Both the position numbers and the translations under genes were made by a program. Source: a virus. From it: 26,423 bases of DNA. Under the pieces are notes generated by a model. It was not told the DNA's origin. It did no database searches and saw nothing but the letters and a program-made list of their open reading frames with translations. Positions within the stretch are counted from its first letter, which is position 1. The number at the start of each line of letters is the position of its first letter. Shown here in pieces: positions 8,193-16,346 of this stretch. The DNA is taken from the IMG/VR virus record IMGVR_UViG_3300044972_001182, positions 1-26,423 of that record; one strand, 5' to 3'.

Positions 8193-11100
8193 ATGGAACA
8201 AATACAGGCACCAAAGAAAGAAAGAAAGTTTTTAAAAGCCGTTGGAAACATTGCCAAGGTTTTAGCCAATGAATTAATAATGGGCATTGGGCGCAAGTTT
8301 ATCGGCAAAGCTATTAACAAAGTAGGCAACAAACGGCAAGGACTTGTAATTGCTTTCCTTTTGGTGGCAGGAATATCTTATGCCTCCATAGATTCCATTC
8401 CCTACCCAATCACAGGCAACAAACAAAGACTTGGTTTTCAGACAAGTGGAAACGGATTGGTTTGGAGAGGTCTTGTTTCTGATACAGTAACTAAGCCTAC
8501 AAGCTATGCAGATAAGAATGTAAAAGCCTATTTAGTGTTAGATAGTGTAACTGGAAGTATATATGTTTGGAAACAAGGTGCCTGGGCATCTTTAGTAGGT
8601 GGCGGCTCATTTACGCAGCCTGTTGACTCATTATTTTTTGATACAAGTGTTTCCCCTAACAATGTTGACACGGCTAAAATGCGATGGGATTATGAGTTAG
8701 GTACGGTTGTGTTAGGAATGTATGACCAAGTGCCAAATGAATTAGGATTTAAAAACTTTTGGCTTGTTAAGAATCAGACAGGCTCAACCATTGCAAAAAA
8801 TAGCCTTGTTTACGCAAGTGGTACAGTAGGAGCAAGTGGTAGAATATTGGTATCAAAATTTATAGCAAATGGCACAATAGATGCAAAATTGCTATTAGGA
8901 ATAACCGCACACGATTTAACTAATGGAGAAGATGGCTATGTTATTTCCTTTGGCAAGATAAGGCAAGTTAACACAGATACTTTTGCGGCTGGTGCAATCC
9001 TTTACCCTTCGCCAACTACTGCTGGTGTTTGGACAGATGTTGAGCCAGTTGCACCAAACATTGATATGCCTATTGGCTTTTGTATAAATTCATCTTCAAA
9101 CAATGGCACAATATCAATTCGTGTGGCATCGGGTTATGCATTGCATGAGCTTCATGATGTTGCCATTACCTCACCTTCTGCAAACGCAAGTTTATATTAT
9201 AAAAGTGGACTATGGAGAGATACTACTCAAGCACTTTTAGTAAGCGATACGGCTTCCATGTTAGCCAACTATGCCACTAAAGCATACGCAGATACAAGTG
9301 GCAGATTTTACGCAAGGCAAGATTTTACCAATGTTTCTTCAAGTACATTGACATGGACACAAAGTGATACATTAGTAGTAGGTGGTACGGGAGTGGTGCA
9401 AGTTTACCGTAATGGTCAAATTCTTTTGCCAACTCAATACACAATACCAACCAATGCTTCGGTAGTAATTGATGCCACTGCATTTAAAGTAGGTGAGAAT
9501 TATACGGTGATATTTCCTCGTGGCGGTGGTGGAGGTGGAAGTGGCAGCGGATCACTTACCTCAATATCTGGAGGCACTGGCATTACAGTATCACCAAATC
9601 CAATCACAACCACAGGCACAGTCTCCGCAGACTTATCTGTTTTAATGGAGTTAACAGATACTACTTTATTAAATCTTACTACAAGATTTGCCACTAAACA
9701 AAACAATATTACTTTAACTACTACAGGAAGCAGCGGAGCTTCTACATTAAGTGGTGATACTTTAAACATTCCACAGTACACAGGAGGCAGTGGCACAGTT
9801 ACCAGTGTAGGTAGTGGTTATGGATTACTTGGTGGGCCGATAACAACAACCGGTACACTACGCGTTGACACTTCCACGGTCTATGACTTTGTGCGAGATA
9901 GCATTGTAGCAGTTGAAATAGGAGGAGATACAATAAAAATAATTAAACAGGAATACGAAAATGTTACAAGTGACACATTAGTATTTACTATTTTACCTAA
10001 ATTTCCTATTCAGTTAAGGCAGTTTATTTTACTTTTCCGCAATGGGCAGTTATTACTTAATGACCAGTTTTCCGTTATTGACACAAACAAGGTTAAGGTA
10101 GCAGCTACATCTTACAAGGTAGGCGAAAATTATACCTTAGTCACAGTTAGCGGCATCGGCTCTGTTTCTTCCGGGCAAGGTAATCCAATCTATCCAGAGG
10201 CAGGCATAGCCCTATCAACAGGCACAACATGGACAACATCAATTACAAACAATTCAAGTAATTGGAATACTGCATTTACAGATAGATTAAAATGGGATGG
10301 AGGTAGCACTGGTTTAGTAGCATCTACAGGGCGAACAAGTTTAGGCGGCACAACGGTAGGGCAATCAATGTTTACCTTAACCAATCCTTCTGCTATTACC
10401 TTTCCAAGGTTCAATGCTGATAACTCTGTTACGGCATTATCTGCTGCTAATTTTCGTACTGCTATAGGAGCTGGAACTGTAACAACTGTAACGGCAGCCG
10501 CAGGCACTCCTATAAGCATAACTAATAATACAACAATTCCAGAACTTACAATAAATGCTGCATCGGCAAGTGTGCCAGGTTATTTAACATCTGCGGATTG
10601 GACTACATTTAATAATAAGCAAGCTGCCTTAGGATTTACTCCAGCAAATAGCACAATAACTATAGCAACAACCGCACCATTACAAGGAGGAGGTAATTTA
10701 ACGGCAAATAGGACATTATCAATAACACAGGCAACTACTTCGGCAAATGGATTTTTGACATCAACTGATTGGAATACCTTTAATAATAAAGTAAATATAT
10801 CCGATACGTCAACAATGTTATCTCCATATTTTAGAGATGCGGACACATCTTTATTAAATCTTACTTCAAGATTTGCCGCTAAACAGAATAATATTACATT
10901 AACCACAACAGGCACAAGTGGAGCTGCTACTTTAATAGGTAGTACCTTAAACATTCCACAATACAGCGGAGGAGGTGGAGGCTCTGGCACTGTAACAAGT
11001 GTAGGGTTAACTGCACCATCTATATTTACTGTTAGCGGTTCACCTGTTACAACATCTGGCACTTTAGCTCTTACATATAGCGGCACTGCTTTACCTTTAT

Positions 11101-12095
11101 TAAATGGTGGTACAGGTGCAACGACTGCCGATGGGGCATTAACTAATTTAGGAGTTACAACAGTTGGTAAGGCATTGTTAGTAGCTGATAATAGTGTTAG
11201 TGATAAATTTATAAAAGTTAACGCAGATAAAACAATAACACTTTTAAATGCAGCTGATACAAGGAGTGCTATTGGGGCAGGCACTGTTACAAATGTTAGC
11301 GGAACGGGTGCAATTTCAGTAATAAATAACACAACTACTCCATCAATTAGTGTAGCAACTGCGGCTTTTGGCACAGCAGGAATAGTTACGGCAACAGGTA
11401 CGCAACAATTTAGTGGTGATAAAGTATTTGAAGGAATAACACAATTTAACGGAAGAGCATTATTTAAAGATTATACCTATACTGCCACAAGATTAGCAGG
11501 TTTATCTTCAACAGATAGATTTGCTACTGTTACTTTGGGTACAGGCTTAACCTTATCAAGTGGCGTACTTTCTGCAACAGGAGGCGTAACAAGTGTTACA
11601 GCATCTACTCCTCTTTCATCTTCGGGAGGTGCTACGCCTAATATTACAATAGCTGACGCTGGAGCAAGTGCATCGGGTGTAGTTAATACAACTACTCAAA
11701 GTTTTGCAGGAAATAAAACATTTACGGGCACTTTAAGCGTTTCATCTACGGGAACATTTGGAGGCAGGGTAAATACGCCATGGCTTGAAAGAACTTACAC
11801 AAATTCTACAAGTTCGTCTTTTACAGTTGGAGTAGGAACAACATGGTTAGATATAAATACAAGTGTAATTACAACGATAACCCTTCCAAACGCAGCTACT
11901 TATCCTGGCAAAGAATTGCATATTAGGCAAACAGGCACAGGGCAAGTGTCATCTGCATCTTCCAATGTTATACCTTTTACTTCTCCTCCTACTGGTAGTG
12001 CAGGTACAGCAATTTTAAATCCAACGAATAATAAAGCCGTTACCCTTGTAAGTGATGGGTCAAATTGGATAATTATGCAAAGAAGTACCAATTAA
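8193..12095 (+). CDS. Large tail fiber protein with N-terminal membrane segment
   Basis: The 1300-residue protein opens with about 48 basic residues, then a hydrophobic stretch QGLVIAFLLVAGISYA (about residues 49-64), then SIDSIPYPITGNKQRLGFQ. The stretch could be a transmembrane anchor or an unusually long signal peptide. Next is a module also found in the following gene (GLVWRG, AYLVLDSV). The body is beta-rich and repetitive, with FRNGQ/YRNGQ modules at residues about 405 and 615, GTVTSV repeats, two copies of a 45-residue block (498-543 and 893-940) and SxDWxTFNNK repeats. These are typical of trimeric fiber shafts. The C-terminus (LPNAATYPGKELHIRQTGTG) looks like a tip domain seen in phage fibers; no S74 peptidase is present here. 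Host attachment is the likely role. Confidence 0.75.
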   Translation: MEQIQAPKKERKFLKAVGNIAKVLANELIMGIGRKFIGKAINKVGNKRQGLVIAFLLVAGISYASIDSIPYPITGNKQRLGFQTSGNGLVWRGLVSDTVTKPTSYADKNVKAYLVLDSVTGSIYVWKQGAWASLVGGGSFTQPVDSLFFDTSVSPNNVDTAKMRWDYELGTVVLGMYDQVPNELGFKNFWLVKNQTGSTIAKNSLVYASGTVGASGRILVSKFIANGTIDAKLLLGITAHDLTNGEDGYVISFGKIRQVNTDTFAAGAILYPSPTTAGVWTDVEPVAPNIDMPIGFCINSSSNNGTISIRVASGYALHELHDVAITSPSANASLYYKSGLWRDTTQALLVSDTASMLANYATKAYADTSGRFYARQDFTNVSSSTLTWTQSDTLVVGGTGVVQVYRNGQILLPTQYTIPTNASVVIDATAFKVGENYTVIFPRGGGGGGSGSGSLTSISGGTGITVSPNPITTTGTVSADLSVLMELTDTTLLNLTTRFATKQNNITLTTTGSSGASTLSGDTLNIPQYTGGSGTVTSVGSGYGLLGGPITTTGTLRVDTSTVYDFVRDSIVAVEIGGDTIKIIKQEYENVTSDTLVFTILPKFPIQLRQFILLFRNGQLLLNDQFSVIDTNKVKVAATSYKVGENYTLVTVSGIGSVSSGQGNPIYPEAGIALSTGTTWTTSITNNSSNWNTAFTDRLKWDGGSTGLVASTGRTSLGGTTVGQSMFTLTNPSAITFPRFNADNSVTALSAANFRTAIGAGTVTTVTAAAGTPISITNNTTIPELTINAASASVPGYLTSADWTTFNNKQAALGFTPANSTITIATTAPLQGGGNLTANRTLSITQATTSANGFLTSTDWNTFNNKVNISDTSTMLSPYFRDADTSLLNLTSRFAAKQNNITLTTTGTSGAATLIGSTLNIPQYSGGGGGSGTVTSVGLTAPSIFTVSGSPVTTSGTLALTYSGTALPLLNGGTGATTADGALTNLGVTTVGKALLVADNSVSDKFIKVNADKTITLLNAADTRSAIGAGTVTNVSGTGAISVINNTTTPSISVATAAFGTAGIVTATGTQQFSGDKVFEGITQFNGRALFKDYTYTATRLAGLSSTDRFATVTLGTGLTLSSGVLSATGGVTSVTASTPLSSSGGATPNITIADAGASASGVVNTTTQSFAGNKTFTGTLSVSSTGTFGGRVNTPWLERTYTNSTSSSFTVGVGTTWLDINTSVITTITLPNAATYPGKELHIRQTGTGQVSSASSNVIPFTSPPTGSAGTAILNPTNNKAVTLVSDGSNWIIMQRSTN

Positions 12096-12113
12096 TAACT
12101 AAAAAACATAAAC

Positions 12114-13289
12114 ATGAAACAACTCCTTTCCCTCTTCCTCTTCCTTTTGCCTTGCCTTGCTTTGGCACAGTATCCGAGCAATGGCAATCAAAAAATAACA
12201 CTCGGAGAACAGACGAGTGCCGATGGGCTTATTTGGCGAGGTGTGGCAAATGATACCAATGTAATTACACCGTTTAGCGATACAAGTGCTTACATTATTC
12301 TTGATACGGTAAATAGTAAATTTTACCATTACAACAGAACAAATACATATTGGGCATTGGCAGGAGGTGGTACGGCAGTCACAACCTTTAGCGGTGGAAC
12401 AACGGGCTTAACACCAAGCACGGCAACAAGTGGCGCGGTGACATTGGGCGGTACTTTGGCAGTGGCAAATGGTGGAACGGGAAGCGCAACGCAAAACTTT
12501 GTAGATTTAACAACAACGCAAAGTAGTATCGGAGGAGCAAAAACTTTTACAACAGGCATTAAAATTATTAATAATATTAATGCAGATGCAACGAATTTAT
12601 TTTTATCAAATAATAATGCTGGAACTTTTACGGAAGCAACATTATATGTTAGTAATAATAACTCAACGAATGGCAGTATATTTTTCGAAACACTTGGAGA
12701 AAATTTTACGACTCTTGGGGGCTTTCTTCAAGATGCTGGTGTTATCGGAACAGGTACTGAGATAAGTAATGGTATGTCTTTAATGGTTAGGGCAGCCGCA
12801 GATATGCGTTTTTATACCTCTGGACATACTAATGAACGTATGCGTATAAAAAGTGACGGTGAAGTAAATATTGGTTATGGGGCAACCGATAACGGAGCAT
12901 ATAAATTACAAGTTAATTCTCAAATTTTTGCTACTAATGCAACTATTGCAACATCTGATATAAGATTTAAAGAAAATATACAACCCTTAGATAAAGGATT
13001 AGAAATTATAAATAAATTAAAACCAGTTAAATTTAATTTTATAACTACAACTGAAAATAATTTTAGTGAATTTGACGAAATAGGTTTTATTGCGCAAGAT
13101 GTCGAAGGCGCACTGTCAACAGAATTATTTGCCAAAGCAGTTGTAAAAAAATTAGATGAAGATAAAGAAGATAGTGCGCTTGGACTAATGACTGAAAAAT
13201 TTATACCAATTTTAGTCAAAGCCATACAGGAGCAACAAGCCTTAATCAAAGCCCTTGAACAAAGAATTATTAACCTTGAAAATAAATAA
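12114..13289 (+). CDS. Secreted tail-fiber-like protein with C-terminal S74 chaperone
   Basis: The 391-residue product begins with a textbook signal peptide, MKQLLSLFLFLLPCLALAQ, with a predicted cut after ALA. The next 65 residues match the N-terminal module of the preceding fiber gene (DGLIWRG, AYIILDTV, YWALAGGG). A Gly/Thr-rich shaft follows (VANGGTGSATQNFVDL). The C-terminus is a Peptidase_S74 intramolecular chaperone from about residue 281, starting SDIRFKENIQPL, with GFIAQDVE and a final coiled coil (LVKAIQEQQALIKALEQR). Ser281 and Lys286 match the S...K dyad of endosialidase-type self-cleaving chaperones. Cleavage before Ser281 would release the folded trimer. A signal peptide on a virion fiber is odd; it may instead be a secreted or surface protein. 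Confidence 0.8.
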   Translation: MKQLLSLFLFLLPCLALAQYPSNGNQKITLGEQTSADGLIWRGVANDTNVITPFSDTSAYIILDTVNSKFYHYNRTNTYWALAGGGTAVTTFSGGTTGLTPSTATSGAVTLGGTLAVANGGTGSATQNFVDLTTTQSSIGGAKTFTTGIKIINNINADATNLFLSNNNAGTFTEATLYVSNNNSTNGSIFFETLGENFTTLGGFLQDAGVIGTGTEISNGMSLMVRAAADMRFYTSGHTNERMRIKSDGEVNIGYGATDNGAYKLQVNSQIFATNATIATSDIRFKENIQPLDKGLEIINKLKPVKFNFITTTENNFSEFDEIGFIAQDVEGALSTELFAKAVVKKLDEDKEDSALGLMTEKFIPILVKAIQEQQALIKALEQRIINLENK

Positions 13290-13290
13290 A

Positions 13291-13887
13291 ATGAGATACC
13301 TATTTTTATTCCTTCCCTTGTTTTCCTTTGCCCAAGACATTGTCAAAGACACAGTGTACATCCAAAAGCAAGGCAACATTTATTACATTATTCAGCAAAC
13401 GACTTTCTCTGATAGCACAGTCACGGGCTCAAAGCAAATATTAGGCGATAGTGCAACTGCCATTCAAAGCCTTGTCACAGATGCTGAAAGGCAAAGCAAC
13501 ACGATAGCTATTCATGCAAAGCCTATTATCACAAAGGCTAAGTCAGTGCAAAGGATAAATTACTACAATGATTTGCACCAACAAATAAGCGGAAAGCCTG
13601 TTTATTTTACCACGGCTCAAAGAGATACGGCAAAGTTTATCGGTGACTGGAAATTAAATTTTAACGGTGAAATCATTGATGGAGTAATTCAATTAAACAG
13701 CAATAAGCGTTTAATCTTTAATCCAGACAACGGCAAAGTTTACACAATTTCAACCAACCTTCTTTTATCTACATTTACTAATCAAGTTTCCTTTGCCTTT
13801 AATGGCATTAAATACGACTTGTATAAATATGCTGAGGGCAAATTTGCAACGGTTGATGGAGACGTGAGGTTAATAAAACTTGAATAA
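13291..13887 (+). CDS. Secreted protein of unknown function
   Basis: The start chosen is the ATG at 13291, which follows the previous stop by one base; an in-frame TTG at 13255 lies inside the previous gene. The 198-residue product begins MRYLFLFLPLFSFAQD, a short signal peptide with a typical Bacteroidota FAQ cleavage site. The mature part has no motif I recognise. It has QGNIYYIIQQTTFSDSTV, then a helix-like segment (AIQSLVTDAERQSNTIAIH) and a beta-rich end (DWKLNFNGEIIDGVIQL and VDGDVRLIKLE). It may act in the periplasm or outer surface. Its end overlaps the holin start (TAATG). It could be a tail accessory protein, a surface exclusion factor or a lysis-related protein; none is shown. Confidence 0.7.
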   Translation: MRYLFLFLPLFSFAQDIVKDTVYIQKQGNIYYIIQQTTFSDSTVTGSKQILGDSATAIQSLVTDAERQSNTIAIHAKPIITKAKSVQRINYYNDLHQQISGKPVYFTTAQRDTAKFIGDWKLNFNGEIIDGVIQLNSNKRLIFNPDNGKVYTISTNLLLSTFTNQVSFAFNGIKYDLYKYAEGKFATVDGDVRLIKLE

Positions 13888-14291
13888 TGAAAGCAACCTT
13901 AATCAACCTTTTGCACCTTGGATGGGAAAAGATAATGTATGCCATTTGTTGCGGATGGATATTTTCGTTTTTCATTCCGATAAAAGGATTTTTGATATTT
14001 ACGATATTTGTAAATTTTGCTGACATGGCAACGGGAATCCTCGCGGCAAAGAAGGAAGGGCAAAAGATAAATAGCCGTGGGCTTTATCGGACAATAGAAA
14101 AAATAGTAGTTTATTATTGTGCTATCCTTATTTTTGAAGGTGCAAGAAATACTTTTAGCCTTCCTTTCAACATTACATACATGGCAGCGTTTTTAATTGC
14201 AACCGTAGAGCTTTATTCTATTTCTGAAAACATAAAACGCATAACAGGTGTAAATCTTGGCGTTTTAATAACACGTTTTTTTAATCGTTAA
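13887..14291 (+). CDS. Phage holin (Phage_holin_4 type)
   Basis: The 134-residue membrane protein begins MKATLINLLHLGWEKIMYAIC. It has hydrophobic segments at about residues 16-50 and 80-125, and a short conserved-like stretch DMATGILAAKKEGQKINSRGL (Asp in a membrane helix, then a basic loop K-x-G-x-x-x-x-S-x-G). This D-x-x-T-G-x-x-A-A-x-K plus S-x-x-G-x-x pattern is typical of holin family 4 proteins. Holins form the membrane lesion that sets lysis time. The gene starts in a TAATG overlap and stands two genes before the endolysin, the usual lysis cassette order. Confidence 0.85.
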   Translation: MKATLINLLHLGWEKIMYAICCGWIFSFFIPIKGFLIFTIFVNFADMATGILAAKKEGQKINSRGLYRTIEKIVVYYCAILIFEGARNTFSLPFNITYMAAFLIATVELYSISENIKRITGVNLGVLITRFFNR

Positions 14292-14295
14292 GCCA

Positions 14296-14643
14296 ATGGA
14301 AAAAATTATTACTCATTCAATGATTTTAGAAACTTTAAAAAAACATAATATGCAGACTAATTTAAAAGATGCCCTCAAAAATGCAGATGGAATAAAGTCA
14401 CCAATGGGCGACGTGGCTTGTTACTCAATGAACTTTGCGGAGTTAGCCTCGGAGATAAATGTTCATCTTGAAGGCAACAAAGTGAAATTTACATGGCGCG
14501 AATACATCCAACTGGCTCAAATCATTTGGGATAAGATTAAGGAGACATCAAGAGAGTGTGCTGGGAAGGAGATTTCGGTTAGTTTACCGCCAAAATTTTC
14601 TATAATTTCCGCAGCATTTTCGCTCATCGGATTTAAATTATAG
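14296..14643 (+). CDS. Unknown protein in the lysis cassette
   Basis: The 115-residue product starts at an ATG 4 bases after the holin stop. It is mostly helical (MILETLKKHNMQTNLKDALK and TWREYIQLAQIIWDKIKETS) with a hydrophobic C-terminus (SIISAAFSLIGFKL). There is no signal peptide and no motif that I recognise. Lying between holin and amidase it might modulate lysis or act on the membrane through its hydrophobic end, but no family is assigned. The coding potential seems real from its regular codons and operon position. Confidence 0.7.
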   Translation: MEKIITHSMILETLKKHNMQTNLKDALKNADGIKSPMGDVACYSMNFAELASEINVHLEGNKVKFTWREYIQLAQIIWDKIKETSRECAGKEISVSLPPKFSIISAAFSLIGFKL

Positions 14644-14670
14644 GCGCAGAGAAGTCGCTACCTTAGTGCC

Positions 14671-14700
14671 AAGGGGAGTTGATTAATTTCTTCTCCCCTT
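14671..14700 (+). other. Intergenic hairpin before the amidase
   Basis: An 8-bp inverted repeat, AAGGGGAG at 14671-14678 and CTCCCCTT at 14693-14700, encloses a 14-base loop. It is followed by AAAAATATAAA directly before the amidase ATG at 14714. With the last two bases of the stem this makes the same 13-mer TTAAAAATATAAA seen after the hairpin at 160-185. There is no T-run, so it is not a classic terminator. Confidence 0.5.
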
Positions 14701-14713
14701 AAAAATATAAAAC

Positions 14714-15376
14714 ATGAAAGCAAATGAATTTTTAATATGCCTTGATGCCGGGCATGGTGGCATGAGAAACGGAACGGGCCCAGAGAAATATGTTACCTAT
14801 CCTTCAAAGTGCTACCAACATCGCACAGGCAAGTTTCATTCGTATGGATGGTTTTTTGAAGGAGTATTTAATCGCTCTTTAGCGAACTATTTAGAGCAGT
14901 ACCTCCTTGACTATGGCTTTTCAGTTAAAAAGATATACGAGCCTATCAATGACACAACATTGAATAAACGCTGCCAACTTGCCAACTCCTACGCATCTGT
15001 AGCTAAACACTCTGTACTTGTTTCTATTCATGGCAATGCAGCCGCAGCAACAACTGCCAGAGGATGGGAGATATTTACATCACCAGGAGAAACGAAAGCG
15101 GATTTGCTTGCGACTTGCATCGGGGAGCAGGTAAAGAGTAGTACACCAGGCTGGGTGCATAGAGCTGATTATTTAGATGGTGATTTAGATAGGGAGGCAA
15201 GGTTTACTATGCTTACAGGTGTATCAATGCCTGCGGTGTTGTCGGAGAATGGATTCTTTACCAATTATTCTGATGCAGGATTAATGATTGATTTGTCTTG
15301 GCAGCAGAGTATTGCTAAAGCGCACGCAAAGGGCATCTTAGACTACGCTGTGCAGCAAGGTGTAGTGTGGGAATAA
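14714..15376 (+). CDS. N-acetylmuramoyl-L-alanine amidase (Amidase_3), endolysin
   Basis: The 220-residue zinc hydrolase cuts the amide bond between muramic acid and L-alanine in peptidoglycan. All key residues are visible: His14 in DAGHGG, Glu49 in FFEGVFN, His106 in VSIHGNA (zinc ligands) and Glu178 in LSENGFF (catalytic). The remainder follows the Amidase_3 fold (NRSLANYLEQYL helix, KRCQLANSY and the closing AHAKGILDY helix). It is only the catalytic domain; no cell wall binding domain and no signal peptide are seen, so export depends on the holin. It is preceded by a hairpin and is the last rightward gene, converging on a leftward terminator. Confidence 0.95.
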   Translation: MKANEFLICLDAGHGGMRNGTGPEKYVTYPSKCYQHRTGKFHSYGWFFEGVFNRSLANYLEQYLLDYGFSVKKIYEPINDTTLNKRCQLANSYASVAKHSVLVSIHGNAAAATTARGWEIFTSPGETKADLLATCIGEQVKSSTPGWVHRADYLDGDLDREARFTMLTGVSMPAVLSENGFFTNYSDAGLMIDLSWQQSIAKAHAKGILDYAVQQGVVWE

Positions 15377-15404
15377 AAAAGGCGCAAGTATCTCTCTTGC
15401 GCCT
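15374..15404 (-). terminator. Intrinsic terminator of the leftward operon
   Basis: A perfect 9-bp stem, AGGCGCAAG at 15380-15388 and CTTGCGCCT at 15396-15404, encloses a 7-base loop. On the minus strand it is followed by a run of T complementary to the A-tract at 15374-15380, giving a good intrinsic terminator for leftward transcripts. It is placed between the convergent amidase and small gene; the plus-strand side lacks a T-run. Confidence 0.9.
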
Positions 15405-15431
15405 CTTAAACACCTTAAACATCAACAAACA

Positions 15432-15725
15432 CTAATTAACAACTATATCCTGCAATAACTTATTTAATAATCTAACGGCAGACTCTTTCACATCTTCTTT
15501 CTCGTTGTTTATTTTAACTACTTGCCATAACAAAGATACCATTCTTTCTGGATTCATATACTGGTAAAATTGTTTGTTTCTTTCATCTTTGGAATTGTAA
15601 AACGATACAAGTGTTGATGCGGAGGATACAACATTATTTGTCTTAATTCCTTTTGGATACTTTGCTATCATAGCCTCACAAAGTGCTATTTGCTTTTTAT
15701 CCAGTCCATACGTTTTAGCAGCCAT
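15432..15725 (-). CDS. Small protein of unknown function
   Basis: The likely start is the ATG at 15725, since the further upstream in-frame codon at 15734 is TTG. The product is 97 residues, mostly helical, opening MAAKTYGLDKKQIALCEAMI and containing NPERMVSLLWQVVKIN and a C-terminal leucine-rich helix VRLLNKLLQDIV. No family is recognised. It is the last gene of the leftward operon, about 30 bases before the terminator, and its start overlaps the preceding small gene by 11 bases. Confidence 0.6.
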   Translation of the reverse strand: MAAKTYGLDKKQIALCEAMIAKYPKGIKTNNVVSSASTLVSFYNSKDERNKQFYQYMNPERMVSLLWQVVKINNEKEDVKESAVRLLNKLLQDIVVN

Positions 15726-15891
15726 GTGTTCCAATTTTTAAAAGTGTAAGTTTAGTTTTCTCTTGTTTCATGCGTTGTTCAATAATGCCCATGAACCATT
15801 TATCTTGTTTTCTCCGATCCTTCATTGATTCGGCTATGTATATTTGTTCAAGATTGTTAAGACGTTTTCTGATAACTTTTTCCTGTATCAT
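15715..15891 (-). CDS. Short basic helical protein (58 aa)
   Basis: This small gene is read from ATG at 15891 to TAA at 15715-15717. Its start is in an ATGA overlap with the resolvase stop (15888-15890). The product opens MIQEKVIRKRLNNLEQ and continues with KDRRKQDKWFMG, very rich in Lys and Arg, with amphipathic helices. The tight overlap on both sides, the absence of stops and the high charge support a real gene. The function is unknown; a nucleic-acid binding accessory protein is one possibility. Confidence 0.55.
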   Translation of the reverse strand: MIQEKVIRKRLNNLEQIYIAESMKDRRKQDKWFMGIIEQRMKQEKTKLTLLKIGTHGC

Positions 15892-16346
15892 TTGAAATAT
15901 GCTTTTGATATTAACGCTAATTGAAATGCGTCAATTTCATCTTGTGATAATTTTTTGTTTCCAGTCACTTCAAGCTTCATTCCTTTAATTACGGACATGG
16001 CATAATCCAATGTCCATTTGCTTCCTTTATCCTGTGGTGATATTCCTTTAACTGTATGGCCATACAACTCCAACCAATCTATTGTAAATCTACTGGCTCC
16101 TTGATTCATGCCGACATTTCGACTAATCTTTGTTCGTGCCTTACCATCAACATATTTTCTAAAGGTAATATTCTGTAAAGATGAATCTTCTACAACTACT
16201 TTTATATCCGTTGACCAAGTCAGTGCATCCCTTGCCCAGTCAGCAAGTTTCTTGTACTTTCCAAAATAAACTTTATCCTCATCAATAATACACACGGCAA
16301 ATCCGTTAAGCCTCATAGATGGGTCAATGCCGACGAATTTTGCCAT
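15888..16346 (-). CDS. RuvC-like Holliday junction resolvase
   Basis: The 152-residue protein has an RNase H-like layout. A first strand has the acidic residue (MAKFVGIDPS, Asp8), a second strand ends in VVVEDS (Glu53, Asp54), and a later stretch is GMNQGASRFTIDWLELYGH. A C-terminal acidic set follows in SQDEIDAFQLA (Asp136, Glu137, Asp139), which would complete the metal site. This is the D...E...D-x-x-D pattern of RuvC-type resolvases. It probably resolves recombination or replication junctions before packaging. Its start overlaps the membrane protein gene by 23 bases. The family call relies on motif layout, and another RNase H-fold nuclease is possible. Confidence 0.75.
   Translation of the reverse strand: MAKFVGIDPSMRLNGFAVCIIDEDKVYFGKYKKLADWARDALTWSTDIKVVVEDSSLQNITFRKYVDGKARTKISRNVGMNQGASRFTIDWLELYGHTVKGISPQDKGSKWTLDYAMSVIKGMKLEVTGNKKLSQDEIDAFQLALISKAYFK

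Noticed and set aside
10580-11374. Long open frame on the minus strand opposite the large fiber gene (264 residues)
   Set aside because: It is low-complexity, rich in Val, Ala and Pro, and mirrors the repetitive Thr/Gly/Asn codons of the fiber; no start context or neighbours support it.
13255-13290. Start of the secreted protein at TTG 13255
   Set aside because: This would add 12 residues ahead of the signal peptide and lie inside the preceding gene; the ATG at 13291 gives a normal signal peptide.
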